The notes under the pieces are model-generated. The model did not search any database, was not told the origin of the DNA, and saw only the letters and a list, made by a program, of their open reading frames with translations. From NCBI GenBank assembly GCA_947561395.2, contig OX387184.1, positions 42,522,766 through 42,586,765 on the forward strand: a DNA stretch of 64,000 nucleotides, written 5' to 3'. Position 1 is the stretch's first letter. Each line of letters opens with the position of its first letter. Source of the stretch: Buxus sempervirens. Lineage: Eukaryota > Streptophyta > Magnoliopsida > Buxales > Buxaceae. Positions 35,261-47,146 of this stretch are shown here, piece by piece. Position numbers and translations under genes: made by a program.

Positions 35261-36868
35261 TTAAGAAGTCGAAGGGGTGGAACTCTCTTATAAAAAGGAT
35301 AGGAGTTTAGAAGTTGAGAGGGAGAGAGCAAGAGAGCAAGTAAGAGAGTTCTTTGAAAAAAAAAAAAGGCAGCAAGTAAGAGAGCTCTTTGAAAAAGGGG
35401 AGAAGAAATGGATAAAAGAAAGAGGACGTCTATAGCACCTGAAGTTGAAACGAGAGTAGAACAAGAGGATTGCTGTTCACTACACCATTGCTCCATACCT
35501 AGTTCACATCAAACGCCAGAGGTATGTCTCATGTTTAGATTCTATATAAAATCATGTCTTCTTTATCAAATATTCTGAGATGTGTTTGTCCTATGATCTG
35601 GATTGTGCATGTTTCTAAATAAGGATTTGCTTCATCTACTTAGTCATGAATGTTAGCTTGAGAAGTTCAGATTATTTAATCCAAGTTAGATCTGTTTTAA
35701 GCTATTGCTTTCCAATATATTTTCTAGTTCTGTAAGCTAGTTTAGTTTTAAGTTAGATCATCTACTTAGTCATAAATTTTGCATCTTCAATATATTTTAT
35801 GTTAATTGTTTTAGCAAGTGGGCTTAACTTTTGCTGGTGGAAAGGGAAACCAAATAAAAAGAAAGGAGCCATGTGTATGGGACGTAAAAAAAAAAAAAAA
35901 ATAGCAAAAAAAAATAAAAGAAAAAAAAAGGGAAAGAGGTGACCATGTGTTCGGCAATGACACAACACTATCGTGTTGGGCCATTGCCTAACACAATTAA
36001 CAGAATTTTTTATGTGTGATTATTTACCTTGTTTTAATTCATAAAAATTGAGAAAAGAAAAAGAAAAAGAAAAGGCCACTTCCTTTGAAGTGGCCGAATT
36101 GTACATATATAGGTTTTTTACACCATTAATTTGGTTGACTAGCTCAGTTTAGTTTGGGTTCATCATTGGGTGAATTTTTCTCTACTTACAATTCATTAGA
36201 ATTTATCTATTTATTATTTTGTCTTCTTGCAAATGCAGCCTTGCAATCCCACCCCTTAAAAAAAAAGAGGGGAAATGATTGCTTGTATCATGATTCGGCC
36301 AATCATGGTCGAACTCATTTGCTTTTGATATTTTATTTGTTGCTGTTTTTTTTATTGATTATTAGTTTTGAGTTTAGTTTATTGTTCATTTAGAGTTAGT
36401 GAATTTTCAGATTAAGTGGTTTCAATTTCAATTGTTTTAACATGATTTCGTTTAGAAAAGAAGATAAAAGAAAAGAAATAAAAAATAAAAAATAAATAAG
36501 AGAGCCCATTAAATATCCAACTAAGTGAAAGGAACCCACTTCGGTGGGGCAACCCAGGGTTTTCAAGGACTTCTCTGGGTTGTAATCGGGGTAACTTATC
36601 CGGAATCACTGGTGCAGACAAAAAATCAATGGGTGTCTCTACCTGCACCATTTCAGGTAGTGACGACTCCATAACACATGTAACACGCTTTTTCTGCGCG
36701 CCCGAGGTGCGCACAGCTTAGCGACTCCGCTGGGGATCGAACCCAGAATCTCTGGTTTAATCGAACCCGGAATTGCTGGGGACTAACCCAACCCAGTTTG
36801 ATTAGTTGGATTATAATGGGCTCACTCTTTGCACATGTGCATACACTTGCACATCCACGCACACTCTC

Positions 36869-39698
36869 TGTAAAACCCCGAAATTTTGGATAATAATTGA
36901 GGCATAAATAAATAAAAGAAAATAAGGGTTTGAGTGTTGTGGAAATAAAAGAATGAAAATTTAGAAGACCGATAATTTAAATAAATAATAATTCGTAAAT
37001 AAAAGAGAATTTTCAAAGGAAATCAATCTAGAAGAAAAAAGGGTATTTTAGTAAATTCCAAATGGGCAATTGATGAACTAAATTATTAAATAAGTAAAAG
37101 AAGTGGAAAATAGAAGTTAAAAAAATTATTGGGTTAAGTTTGAAGTTAAACAGTAATAATTATAGCATAAAAGAAGGAAAAAATGGCAATTGGGTAATAA
37201 CACTTAATTAGTGGCCTTAAATTGGAAAAAAAGTGACTAAATAGGGTGTTTAGGTAATATTTTGAAATAGGTATAAAATATGGACGAAAATTTGTTAAAA
37301 GAAGGAGTTTAGTTAGTAAAGTGCTAAAAGAGAATTAGAAGGAGTAGAGAAAGTAGGAATTAATTAGAATGTTTCCTAATCCTAATAGGACTTCTCTAAG
37401 GTTGGTCTATTTAAGCAAGTCATTAAAGCAAGTTTAAGGTTTCTTTTAATTAAGTTATGTAGAGGAAAAAGAGGAGAAAAAGGTAGCTCCCACGTTTCTA
37501 AAAGATAGAGAGAAAGAAGGAAGAAAAAAGAAAGAACACAAGAGAAGCTGAAACCTCCGACCAGCGACCATCAAACATAGATCGGAAGAAATCCAGCTGT
37601 TGGATCGACCTCAAATTTGGAGGTTTTGTTCACGACTGGTAGGACTACAACTTGAACAGTGGAGATCTTGTTTGGAGAACCCTAGGCTGGTACAATGAAG
37701 AACAGAAAATCGGATTCAATGCAGGATTCAAGAGAAAATGGATTTTTGCATGATAAGGCAAGTAGCAATCACTTGAAAACTGGAGGAACTGCATGATTTC
37801 TGTGTTTTTTTATTTCTCCTTGATTGATTTGATTAGACGAAAATACATTTCATGGATAATTTGGTTTTCATCGATGAGTTTCATGTTCTTGAAAGAAAAG
37901 TATAAAAGTGTTTAAGAATATAGGTTTGATCTTTGTAGATAACCAAAGAATTGCAATTAATTGATATAAATAAGTCTAGGGTGTTGTAGGTGTGATTTAG
38001 GTTCATAAGAAATAAATTTAGAACAATTAGAAATCAAGGAAATAACCCAAAATTAGAAAATATGAAAATCTGGAAATTTTGCCAGAAAATTGTATGGGCG
38101 CTCAACAGATCGCCTGAGCGACCATACCAAGCGACCTAAAGTCTTTAAAATATATATGGGCGCTCAACAGATCGCCTGAGCCACAATGCTGAGCGACCTA
38201 CCCCAGAATTGGAAATTTAGGGATTTCATGTCTAAATTAATACCCAATAATTTTTCCTAGTAATTTAATTATTGTAATACATGTATTGGAGTTAAATTGA
38301 GGTATAGGAACTGACGGAATTTAATTTGGACTTAAGAATAATAATTTGGAAATGTAAATAGGTGTCTTAAAGGACCAGGTTTTGGAAATAGGGTATCAGA
38401 TTAAGTTAATCAAATATTTGGGGATTTGTACCAACTCTTAAGCTTCAATATGGGTTTAACAAAAAAAAAAAAACTTCAATATGGGTCTGTGTGATCTGCT
38501 GAAAGTGAAAAATAATAGTAATTACAAAATTTAATACCTTCAGTGTGAAATACAGAAGTTGGGCATTAACAGGTAATTTAATTAGGGAAGTTATAGTCAA
38601 GTCATAGGAATCTTATTTTTGGTCATGAATGTGAACTATGTGTTGGGTGCGTCAGTACTTATGGAATTTGGTTTGGAAATTTATTCGTGGTTTTGACTGT
38701 GTTTTTTTAACGGAATTGATTTCAGGTTACAAAGAATGAGATATGTTTATCACTTGAAATTGAGTTATGATAATTGATTTGAGATCATGGTTTATGGATA
38801 TTGTATATGTATTGGTAATAAATTGTAAACAGAATAAATTGTTTTATGTGTGAGTTGTGTCTAGCTGGTATAGCTGTATATGGATCCATAGGCTAAGCTA
38901 GATAGTGGAGGACTATTTATTTTGGGTTGATCCACTCCCATTTGCGCTCACGCTTCCTTTGCAAGTTAGTTTGCATTGGGGGGTTTTCATGTCTGTAGGG
39001 TCTCATTTCGAGCCTTGCTGTGAGTACCCTGTATGTGCGGATAAGTGGCCATCTCTATTATTGATTCAGGTGCTGCATGCTGGTGGCTCATGCCGAACTT
39101 TGTAAGTTTTGTGCACAATAAATCGATGACTACGCCTCTTGTCTTAGTTATTATACGGGTTTGAGAGTATTAGTAGCTTCGCTCATAAGACGCATGGTGG
39201 CATAGCAATGAAGAGTATTTGTTCAAAGACTTATCTTGCTTCATGAGTCCTGTGATGTCACACGTGGTGTTTGTTTATATTTTATTATTTAATTTGAAAT
39301 ATTTACATGAATTTTATTAAATTGCCTTTACCTTGTTTTATCGATATACCTCATGATTATTTCATAAAAATAGACTGCTTAATTGCATGCACCTTGTTAC
39401 TTGTTGAGATATAAATCTCACTCCCGTTTTTACCTATTTTCAGGTATGCTTAGAGAGATCGTCATGACTGGGGTAGTAGGCACATGGGAAGATGTGTAAT
39501 TGTAAATCTAGAATTATTCCAGATTAAAGAACATGATATTGTAAATAAATTTGTATTAATTGAAATATTTATGATATGCTGCCAAATGTACTCTGATACA
39601 ATTAAATTTTTTAATTCTGCATAAATTTTAGTTTGTTCTGATCCAAAATTTTAGTGACACTCCGGGTTTAGTTATTGAACCAGATCCGGGTCGTTACA
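36869..39698 (+). mobile_element. Solo LTR, family C (2,830 bp)
   Basis: TGTAAAACCCCGAAATTTTG to GATCCGGGTCGTTACA, flanked by CTCTC (36864-36868) and TTCTC (39699-39703), a 5 bp duplication with one change. Modules: donor-like AAGGCAAGTAGCAA (37755-37768), duplicated GC island (38095-38205), TATGGATCCATA (38879-38890) between TAGCTG and CTAAGCTA, GAGATATAAATCTC (39406-39419), CTATTTTCAGGTATGC (39431-39446). The host sequence on both sides is the gypsy LTR (GCACAC...CACTTGCAC words on each side). Confidence 0.88.
38095..38205. repeat. 62 bp tandem duplication in the GC island
   Basis: TGGGCGCTCAACAGATCGCC begins at 38095 and at 38157, each followed by TGAGC and GCGACCTA-type words. The unit contains inverted GCGCTCA/TGAGCG halves. 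Confidence 0.85.
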
Positions 39699-41215
39699 TT
39701 CTCTTTGTACATATGCACACACTTGCACAAATTGGTCTAAAGAGATTTGCCGCCTTACTTTAGTAAGTGTAGAATATACGCAAAAACGTATGTTGGGGAA
39801 GTTCAGTCAAACAGGACTTACATGACCTAAGGAAACTGGGTCTTTAGCGGGACCTTTGTGACCCCTCCAGTTTCTTGGGAACTTTCCCAGAGCATTGATT
39901 TGTATACCAATTCTTCACTTTACTATATGAGGCGGTGAAAATTCCTTCACTTACACACATGTGCACTCACTTACACTATGGTTTTGTTTACATGCTTTGA
40001 TATAAACTGCGTGAGGTGACACGTGCGAGGGAGCCCGCGTGGGTGATCCGATTGAATGATACATGGCTTGGATATGGCATTTCCTCTTTACCAAAACCTA
40101 GACCTCTCTAGCAGTCACCCTTTTTTATCGTATAAACAAATTTTGGGATGGTACTAGCCTCATGCGCCTGTGGCTTGCCAGGTAAAGTGAGGTAAAAAAT
40201 CCCCTCCAGGTTTCTGGATTCCTATAGTGCCGCTGGTTTTTTTCCGTGGTATGCAAGGGTCAAGTACTTGGCTCAGACCCTTGTAGGCGTTTATCTCAGA
40301 CTGGGTATTCTTTTCCTACCTAATGTTCTAATACACCCTACTATGTGAATGTGAATATGAATGATGAATGAAGATGAGTTAAAATCAATTTAAAACCCAA
40401 GAGTCTATCAGGGGTAGCAACCCCCACCTCCTTTTGCATCAAATTGAGTGGACCCTAGACTTTGGACTACCTGAGCCCTAAATTAAGAAGCTTACCAAAA
40501 CTTTGATCAGGGGAACCACCCCAGATTCATGCATTGAGTCTTGAGAGCCGTAGGCCTCGACTCATTGAGTTTGCAGGAAGTATCTTGAGTCTGGATCAGT
40601 CTTCAAGCAGATGAAAGTAGGCCAGATCAGAACAAAGAAAGTTAAACCCTAGAATTAGGCCTTTTCAACTTACCCTTTTTGAATCAAATGTTTCCTTTCT
40701 TAGAGTTCTCAACAACCCTAAGATTGCATTCTCTTTAAGCTTTTTGAACATCATGTAATTTTTGTCCTAGCTGGCAAGTTATAAGTTTTGTTAAGGTCAC
40801 ATGTCAGCAGATGAAAGAGTAGATGAAAGGATAAGGCTGGTCAGGACTTGGGTGTACTTTCTTAGACAAGTATGTCTAGGAGTCGTGCCTTGACAGGCAC
40901 CAACCCTTAGGATCACACACTTTTTATTTCTGTTTAATGCTTTAATGGACAGAACAAAACATGATGAAAGCAGTAAATCAGTTTGCAGATTCTTGTTGCG
41001 AAGTTAATATTGCCTTCTAGTCCAAATGGACCCCCTTTTTCCAATTATACAAAACCGCGATCTTTGGTCACATTAGACCCCTTCCTTTGAATCCTACTCC
41101 TTAATTATTCTAATATTAATACCTATAGGCGTTTCTTAAAGCGCTCATGGATTGAACTCGAATCACACCCGAATGCATCTTATTCACAAGATCACTCGGT
41201 TTTTGCCCTAGATCC
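39699..41215 (+). other. Gypsy LTR, downstream part, no gene
   Basis: Sequence resumes after the nested LTR. It contains no open frame worth annotating and reads as untranslated LTR/leader DNA up to the primer-binding region. Confidence 0.4.
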
Positions 41216-41222
41216 AACAATC

Positions 41223-41250
41223 CAAATTGGCAGCGTCTGAAGATGGTCCC
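41223..41250 (+). promoter_or_regulatory. Possible primer-binding site region
   Basis: CCAAATTGGCAGCGTCTGAA directly follows the inferred LTR end, in the position where a minus-strand primer site is expected. I could not match it to a specific tRNA 3' end. Confidence 0.3.
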
Positions 41251-41251
41251 G

Positions 41252-41630
41252 TCAAGACCAACTCTTTAGATGAGCCCGGAGGTGGCTATTTTTAACCCTT
41301 CCCCTACGGAGACTCGATTTGAGCCCAAAAAATTGTGGCGCCTGGTGACCGATTCTTAAATTGAAGACTAACTGGGTGAGCCCGGGTATTTGCTTTTTAG
41401 CTTACCCCCTGTGGAGAAATAAGTCGAAAAATTGTGGTGCCTGGTGACCGATTCTTAAATCGGAGACCAACTGGGTGAACCTGGAGGTGACTGTTTTTAG
41501 CCATTCCCCTGCAGAGACTCGACTTGAGTCCAAAAACTGTGGCTCCTGGTGACCGATTCTTAAATTGGAGACCAGCTGGGTGAGCTCGGGTGTTGTTTTT
41601 TTAGCTCACCCCCTGTGGAGACATAATTTC
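41252..41630 (+). repeat. Tandem repeats of about 100 bp in the gypsy leader
   Basis: CCTGGTGACCGATTCTTAAA occurs at 41341, 41440 and 41545. Each copy is preceded by AAAAATTGTGG-like and followed by GAGACCAACTGGGTGA and a CCCCCTGTGGAGA-like end. A partial first unit begins near 41252. Each unit echoes the GTGGCGCCTGGTG words, which resemble the primer-site/leader region. Confidence 0.9.
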
Positions 41631-41639
41631 AAACCCGTG

Positions 41640-44416
41640 ATACTGAGTTCAATTGGTAATTTTCAGAAAAAGGTAATTAGTAAATAGATCATCAAATAAT
41701 AATTAGAATTGGAAAATAGAAGAAAATATATTATTTTGACAAGTTAGAAATTAAAAGAAATTAATAAAAGCTTAAAAGTGGGAAAAAGGGTAATTAGGAG
41801 ATTTCACGTCTTAATTTGGAGAAAATAAGGTTTTAGGTGATAATAATGTTTAATTAAATATTTTGCACGAAAATAGGTTATAAATAGGAGTTTAGATAAT
41901 AAGAAACTTAATTAGGATTGTTAAGTAGAAAAATAGAAGGTGGAGAAAATGTAGGAATTAAATTAGAAGGTGTTAGACATTAATTAGACCATGGTTGGGT
42001 TAGCTCAAATTAAAGTAGCCAATTAGGGTTGGTTTAGGATTTCTAAAGCCTAGTATAAATAGGAAACTAAGGTTAGACAGGAGGGAAATTTCGTGGGTTT
42101 ATTATTGAGAGAAAAGAGAGAGAGAAAGGAAGAAGGTGGCTAATGGAGGTGTCTGACCAGCCATCATCAAAACATGATCGGGGCAAATCCGTACGGTGGA
42201 TAGCCTTCATATTTGGAGGCTTTGTTCATCACTGATGGAACTATATTGTGTACGGTGGAGATTTGAATTGGAAGAGTCTAGCTTGGTGCGTTTGGGAGCA
42301 AAAGTCAGGTCCAGAATTAAAGTTTCAATGGAAGAAGGATTTAGCGTATAAGGCAAGTAGTAAACCTTGGAAAACGTGAGGAACTACATGATTTGGTTTT
42401 CTGTGATTTCATATGGTTAGAATGGATTAGACGGAACTGTATTTACATGGAATCAAGTTGCTTATATTTTCATGATTGGTATTCTTGATGGATTTATCAA
42501 ATTAAAGAAGAAAGCTTAGTTGGATTATGTAAATAAAGGTAGGAGGGTATTTAATTTATAAAAATTACTCTAGAAGGCTCTAGATATGTTTCAGAAGGTT
42601 TGTAGATTAATTTAGACCAAGAAAACATATAACAAAGGCCTAAAAATCCAAACTTTAAAAATCTGGAAAATTCTATTTAATTTTGCACGAGCGCCTAGGA
42701 TCGCCTAGGATTACCTAGCCCTGTAGAGGTAGGCGCTCTATGCAGAATTTGTAGATTTTGGGGATTTTATAATACGAATAAATATCCAAAAATTTTTATG
42801 GTAAGTTGAGCATACTAGCATCTTTAATAAGACCTAACTAAAGTATAAAAATTTATAAAATTATATTTTGTAAATAAACAAGTAATTGGAGGTTTTATGG
42901 ATATGTTAGAATATGAAAGGGGCTAGGTGGAAGGTAAAACAATGGGAATAATAATAGCTTGTATTTATGGATTAAAAGCATCTTCTAAACTTTATTTTAG
43001 GTCTGTAGGACATGCTGGAGAATAAAAATACAGAAAACCTAAATAGAAACTATCTTAGGTGTTAAGATAGGAAATTGGATTCTAATAAAGGGATTAATAA
43101 GGAAAAACTCTAAGTAAGATTTGATTTACTTTATTTGAGTTTTCAATATGAATGTTGGCTACTGGAATTGCATAAACTCTGAGTTTTATCGAACATATGA
43201 TACATGAGTTTTATTTTGAATATATTTGGGAAATTGCATATGTTATTCTGAAAAAGGCTTTAATTGGATTTGAAAGGATTGAATCGTGGTTTTCTCTTGG
43301 AATTGAATATTTTGGTATGGATTGGTATGTGGTATGTTGTTGTTCGCTTTTCTTTTACGGTTGAGTGGTACGGCTTCTGTGGTTGAGTTGATACTAGCTT
43401 TTACGGCAGAGATGGGTAATCCTCTGTGTAGAGACGTGTAATCCTTTACGGGTAAAAGTGTGTATGCCTCCTACAGTAGCGTGTCCTCCAGTATGTGGTT
43501 TTATCGTGGTTTGTGTCAGTGGGCTTAGCTGTATATGGATCCATAGTTTTGGCTAGTTAGCTAAGTGGTATTTAGTTTGGGTTGAGTAACTCCTATATGC
43601 GAGCGCGCTTCCCTTGCAAGTTAGTTTGCTCTGGGAAGGTCCTATGTCTGGAGGGACACCCCGGTGAGCCGCTGGTGATTCCCTGTACATGTGGATAAGC
43701 GACCACACTTCATGTATTGATTCTGGTGCTGCATGCTGGTGGTACATCCAACTCTGCAGGGTTCGTGTGCAATAAGTCGGTGACTACGGCTCTTACCTAA
43801 GCTGCGCTGAATGGGGCTTGAGTATCATTAAGTAGCACTGCCCCTAAGCCTCACGGTGGAATAGCAGTTAATTGAGTGTCATCTCAAATACTTATCATCT
43901 TTGTGAGTCCTGCAAAGGCACGTGTTTTATCGCTTTTGTTGGTTTTACCTCGTTAACATCAAGTTACTGGTATTTATACATGATCATCTGTTTTATCGCT
44001 TTACTTGGAATTACCATGGATAACTTGGATTTCTCGTCTTATCGTTGTTTAATTGAATACCTCATGACTATTTGCTTACATTGGACTGTTTCAAATTGCA
44101 TGCACCTGCTACTTGTTGAGATGTAAATCTCACTCCGTTTTCCCCTATTTTTTAGGTTGCTTGGAGAGATCGTGAAGATGGGGTTTAATTTGATGGGTAG
44201 AATTGCAATTGGTATTAATGTCACATGTTGATTAAATAAACCTTATTGTAAACTGAATGGATATTATTGAATAAAGAATTGTTTTTATTGGCCACCATAA
44301 CTCTGATGTAATTAGTTACTAAAGTTTAAAATTATTGTGAATCTTGGTTTGTATCTGACCCCAGCTTCGTGGTAACACCTCGAGTTTGGTTGATGAACTG
44401 GACTTGGGTTGTTACA
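41640..44416 (+). mobile_element. LTR, family C, second copy (5' end unclear)
   Basis: The sequence parallels the LTR at 36869-39698. Modules: TATAAATAGG (about 42054), CTGACCAGC...CATATTTGGAGGCTTTG (near 42155-42230), donor-like AGGCAAGTAG (42351-42360), GC island (42688-42740), a GTAATCCTTTACGG-type array (43365-43480), TATGGATCCATA (43534-43545), GAGATGTAAATCTC (44118-44131), CTATTTTTTAGGTTGC (44145-44160), and end GGGTTGTTACA (44416). The TGTAA start is missing or altered, so no target duplication can be assigned. Confidence 0.7.
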
Positions 44417-46400
44417 GTAGCAAATTGGGTTCGGGTTGGGTGCTGGTTTGCACTGACCCGGGTTCGGGGCGTTTGTAGCATATATATACAAACATTCCTA
44501 TTTAAGTCTATGGAACCATACCTTAAGGGTTCATTATGCCGATGTGTTTATTTATCAATTTCACAGCAAGTATAACAACAAAGAACAGAATAATAACACA
44601 TCAAATATCCAAGCTTGAGTGGAGGATGCTAGTTCTCTATCTCCAAGTTGGGAGGAACAATGGTCCACTACCCCAACTGAGATGAATCACTCGCAACCCA
44701 CCAAGACTTACTGATCAGTTACTCATGTCAATACCTCATGCACTTGCATGGAAAATGCTCCAGGGTAGCCCATGGCCTTACCCGAGTCAATCTTGGGCCA
44801 AGCCCTTTGCTCAATACATCTCAATGTCATTGGGGCCACTGCCCTCATTCAATATCAATACAACGGGCCACTGCCCTTTCATTTATAATCAATGATCATG
44901 GGCCACTGCCCTTTTCATCTCATGGTGCAAGTAACGGTCCCAAGCCCTTGACAGTGCAAATGTAATACAGGCTACTGCCCTTCACTCTATGTGTAAAATA
45001 CCAAGCCGAAGCCCATCTAGTCATGGGTGGTATACTCACATTGATGGTCAATGGTAAAGGTTTGGTTTTCTAGAAATTTTACATCTCATGACTCTTTTGG
45101 GGCAACCTATGCCTCAACTCTTTTGATACTTGTATATCTTGGTTTTGGTTCGTGATTTCTACTTCTAAGGGTTAATTGGAAAGTGTTTGAGGTGGTAGAA
45201 TCAAGTTCTCCTATTTCTATAGTAATATGGGACAGAAACTTTCTCTAAGACCTTCTTTGGCAAAACGTACCCAAAATCCTTGTTATTTGGAATTTTGAGA
45301 TACTTCCAGTTGGAACACCTCCTAGACACCTAACTCTCACTTATACATAGGTTGGATTTGAACAAATACAAAGGGTAGATCAATCTGGGCTAAAAACTCA
45401 AAATATGGAAATTCGGGTAAGGACTCTCGATAGATCGCTCGAGTCTGCTTCAAGTGGCCAGAAATTGCTCTCAGGTTCTCTCTGCTTAGACATGTTGCTA
45501 GAACAGTCGCTTGAACGGCCATGACTTAAGGCTCTTTCTAAAAGTATCACGAGCTGCCGCGCTCGAGCGGCTGCTCAGGCGGCTGGAATTTCTTAGCAAC
45601 TCGCAAAATCCGAACTTTTGGGGATTTCGGTTTTTTTCTCAAATCTCACTCATTCCTGATGTTTTTTGGGCTCTAATTTGATCCTAGTATGTGTAGTTAT
45701 CTACTACCAACTAACCCCCTCAAATAAATCCCTCCCAATTGTCCTAGAACTCGTTTTCACATCTCAACCCTAACATTCATCTAAAACATGCGATTTTGGC
45801 CGAAATTGGAAAATAAGGGGAAGGGTGGTGTTGCTTACCTCTTACAAACTCTTAAGGAAATTGTATAACCTCCAATTCAAACCACAAACAGCAACTTGCT
45901 TGCTTCTTGGTTGATTTCTCACAAAACTCCAAGCAAAGCTCCCAAATGAAAATGGGAACTTGGGTTTCCTCTTTCTCTTTTCTTGCAACAAACTCCTCCA
46001 ATGGGTTTAGAAATGGATGGGGGACGAAATGGGGAGAAGATGAAGAGAAGGAGATGAAGAAGATGAGTGTAGAAGAGGGAGTGAAGAAAAAAGGGTTGGG
46101 AAAGGGTGTTAGTCGTATGGGGCATCCCTTTGGCTTTTCTCCACTTATTTCCACAAGACACCAAAATTTACGCGTTTGCCACTCTCCTCCTACATTGCAT
46201 ACAACACCAACACTTAGCTCTTTAAACTTGTTCATCTCACAATAAGAAATCCCATTTAACAAAGTAGAGGTTGCTCACCTCCATAGGCCACTGACAAGCT
46301 GGGACTTAGCCACTTTAGCTGGCGTTAGGCTTGAGCTTCACCTACACATCAAGCTCACTAATTAGGATGTGCTAGGGATATTGGAACGAGGTTTCACAGA
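44417..46400 (-). mobile_element. LTR-like remnant in reverse orientation
   Basis: On the minus strand this holds a donor-like AGGTAAGCAA (complement of 45831-45840), a CGCTCGAGCGG/GCCGCTCGAGCGCGGC GC island (45420-45590) and, further on, GGGCAGTGGCCC repeats (44826-45000). This is the same module order as the other LTRs but inverted. Exact ends were not found. The overlapping open frames at 45852-46262 (both strands) fall in its purine-rich leader and are not accepted as genes. Confidence 0.5.
44826..45000. repeat. GGGCCACTGCCCTT repeat array
   Basis: GGGCCACTGCCCT occurs at about 44834, 44869 and 44899, with degenerate AGCCCTTGACAG and GCTACTGCCCTTCA versions, at 30-40 base spacing. Each unit is a small inverted repeat (GGGC...GCCC). 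Confidence 0.85.
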
Positions 46401-46579
46401 TATAACTTTAATTAGGATCCTAAAATCCTAATAATCATATTTGGATTCTTATCAATTAGAGATATATTTTTAATTAAGATTTAAAAATCTTAATTAAATT
46501 ATTTTTCTAGTATATTATTGCATTTATCAATAAACATATTAAAATAAACCAATATCAAAATAAATAAGAATATTTTAAT

Positions 46580-47030
46580 TTTTACAAAATTAGAATCACA
46601 TATAATAAACCCTCTACACAGCAATAATAAAGGAGGATTTAATTTGAGAATAACTTATTAAGATAATTATTGGAGAAGAATTGTAATGTGGTAGGATTTT
46701 ATCTGAGAAAGACTCTACAATGCAATATTGGAGAAAAACTCTACAGGCAATAATAATGTCTCACTTATTAAGATAACTAAACTATACTAAAAAATAACTA
46801 AAATTAGAATCACAAATAAAAACTCTACATGTCAAATAATATGGTAGGATTTTATTGGAGAATTAGAGTCGCATATAATAGAAAGCTCTTTTTGTAAAAT
46901 TAGAATCACATATAATAAAAACTCTACAAGACACTAATAAAGTATGATTTTGTTTTATTGGAGAAAAACTTATTCAGATAATTATTAGAGAAAAAGTGTA
47001 ATATAGAGAATTTTATTGGCGGAAAACTCC
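46580..47030. repeat. Degenerate repeats within AT-rich DNA
   Basis: The words ATTAGAATCACATATAATA, ACTCTACA and GGATTTTATTGGAGAA recur three to four times at uneven spacing, pointing to a decayed tandem or shuffled repeat. Confidence 0.6.
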
Positions 47031-47089
47031 ATACGGAAATAATTAAAAAAATAATTTCGAAATTAAATATTACAAAAATGGTATTTTAG

Positions 47090-47146
47090 GTATGTAAAAA
47101 TAAAAAAAACACCTTAGATAGTTCGTGCTTTTAATAGTAGTATAGA
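47090..47146 (-). mobile_element. Helitron-like 5' terminus (minus strand)
   Basis: Read on the minus strand, the sequence starts TCTATACTACTATTAAAAGC preceded by A, the usual form of plant Helitron 5' ends, and continues ACGAACTATCTAAGGTG. The same end, expanded by a GTA microsatellite, recurs at 60370-60412. The 3' terminus was not located. Confidence 0.45.

Larger units (their letters stand above)
34551..41215 (+). mobile_element. Long gypsy (Tat-like) 5' LTR, interrupted
   Basis: TGTCAACACCCCATTTTTGC is a typical start for large plant gypsy LTRs. The sequence carries TAGTGACGACTCC and TTAGCGACTCCGCTGGGG (36658-36735), words seen near the 3' part of such LTRs, and after a nested LTR (36869-39698) runs to CCTAGATCCAACA (about 41220). 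A primer-binding-like site then follows. The net LTR length would be about 3.8 kb. The body of the element is not present: it is cut by another LTR near 41640. Confidence 0.5.

Noticed and set aside
45852..46262. Overlapping frames of 136 and 112 residues on both strands
   Set aside because: Purine-rich leader of an inverted LTR-like sequence. Both strands are open because of base composition.
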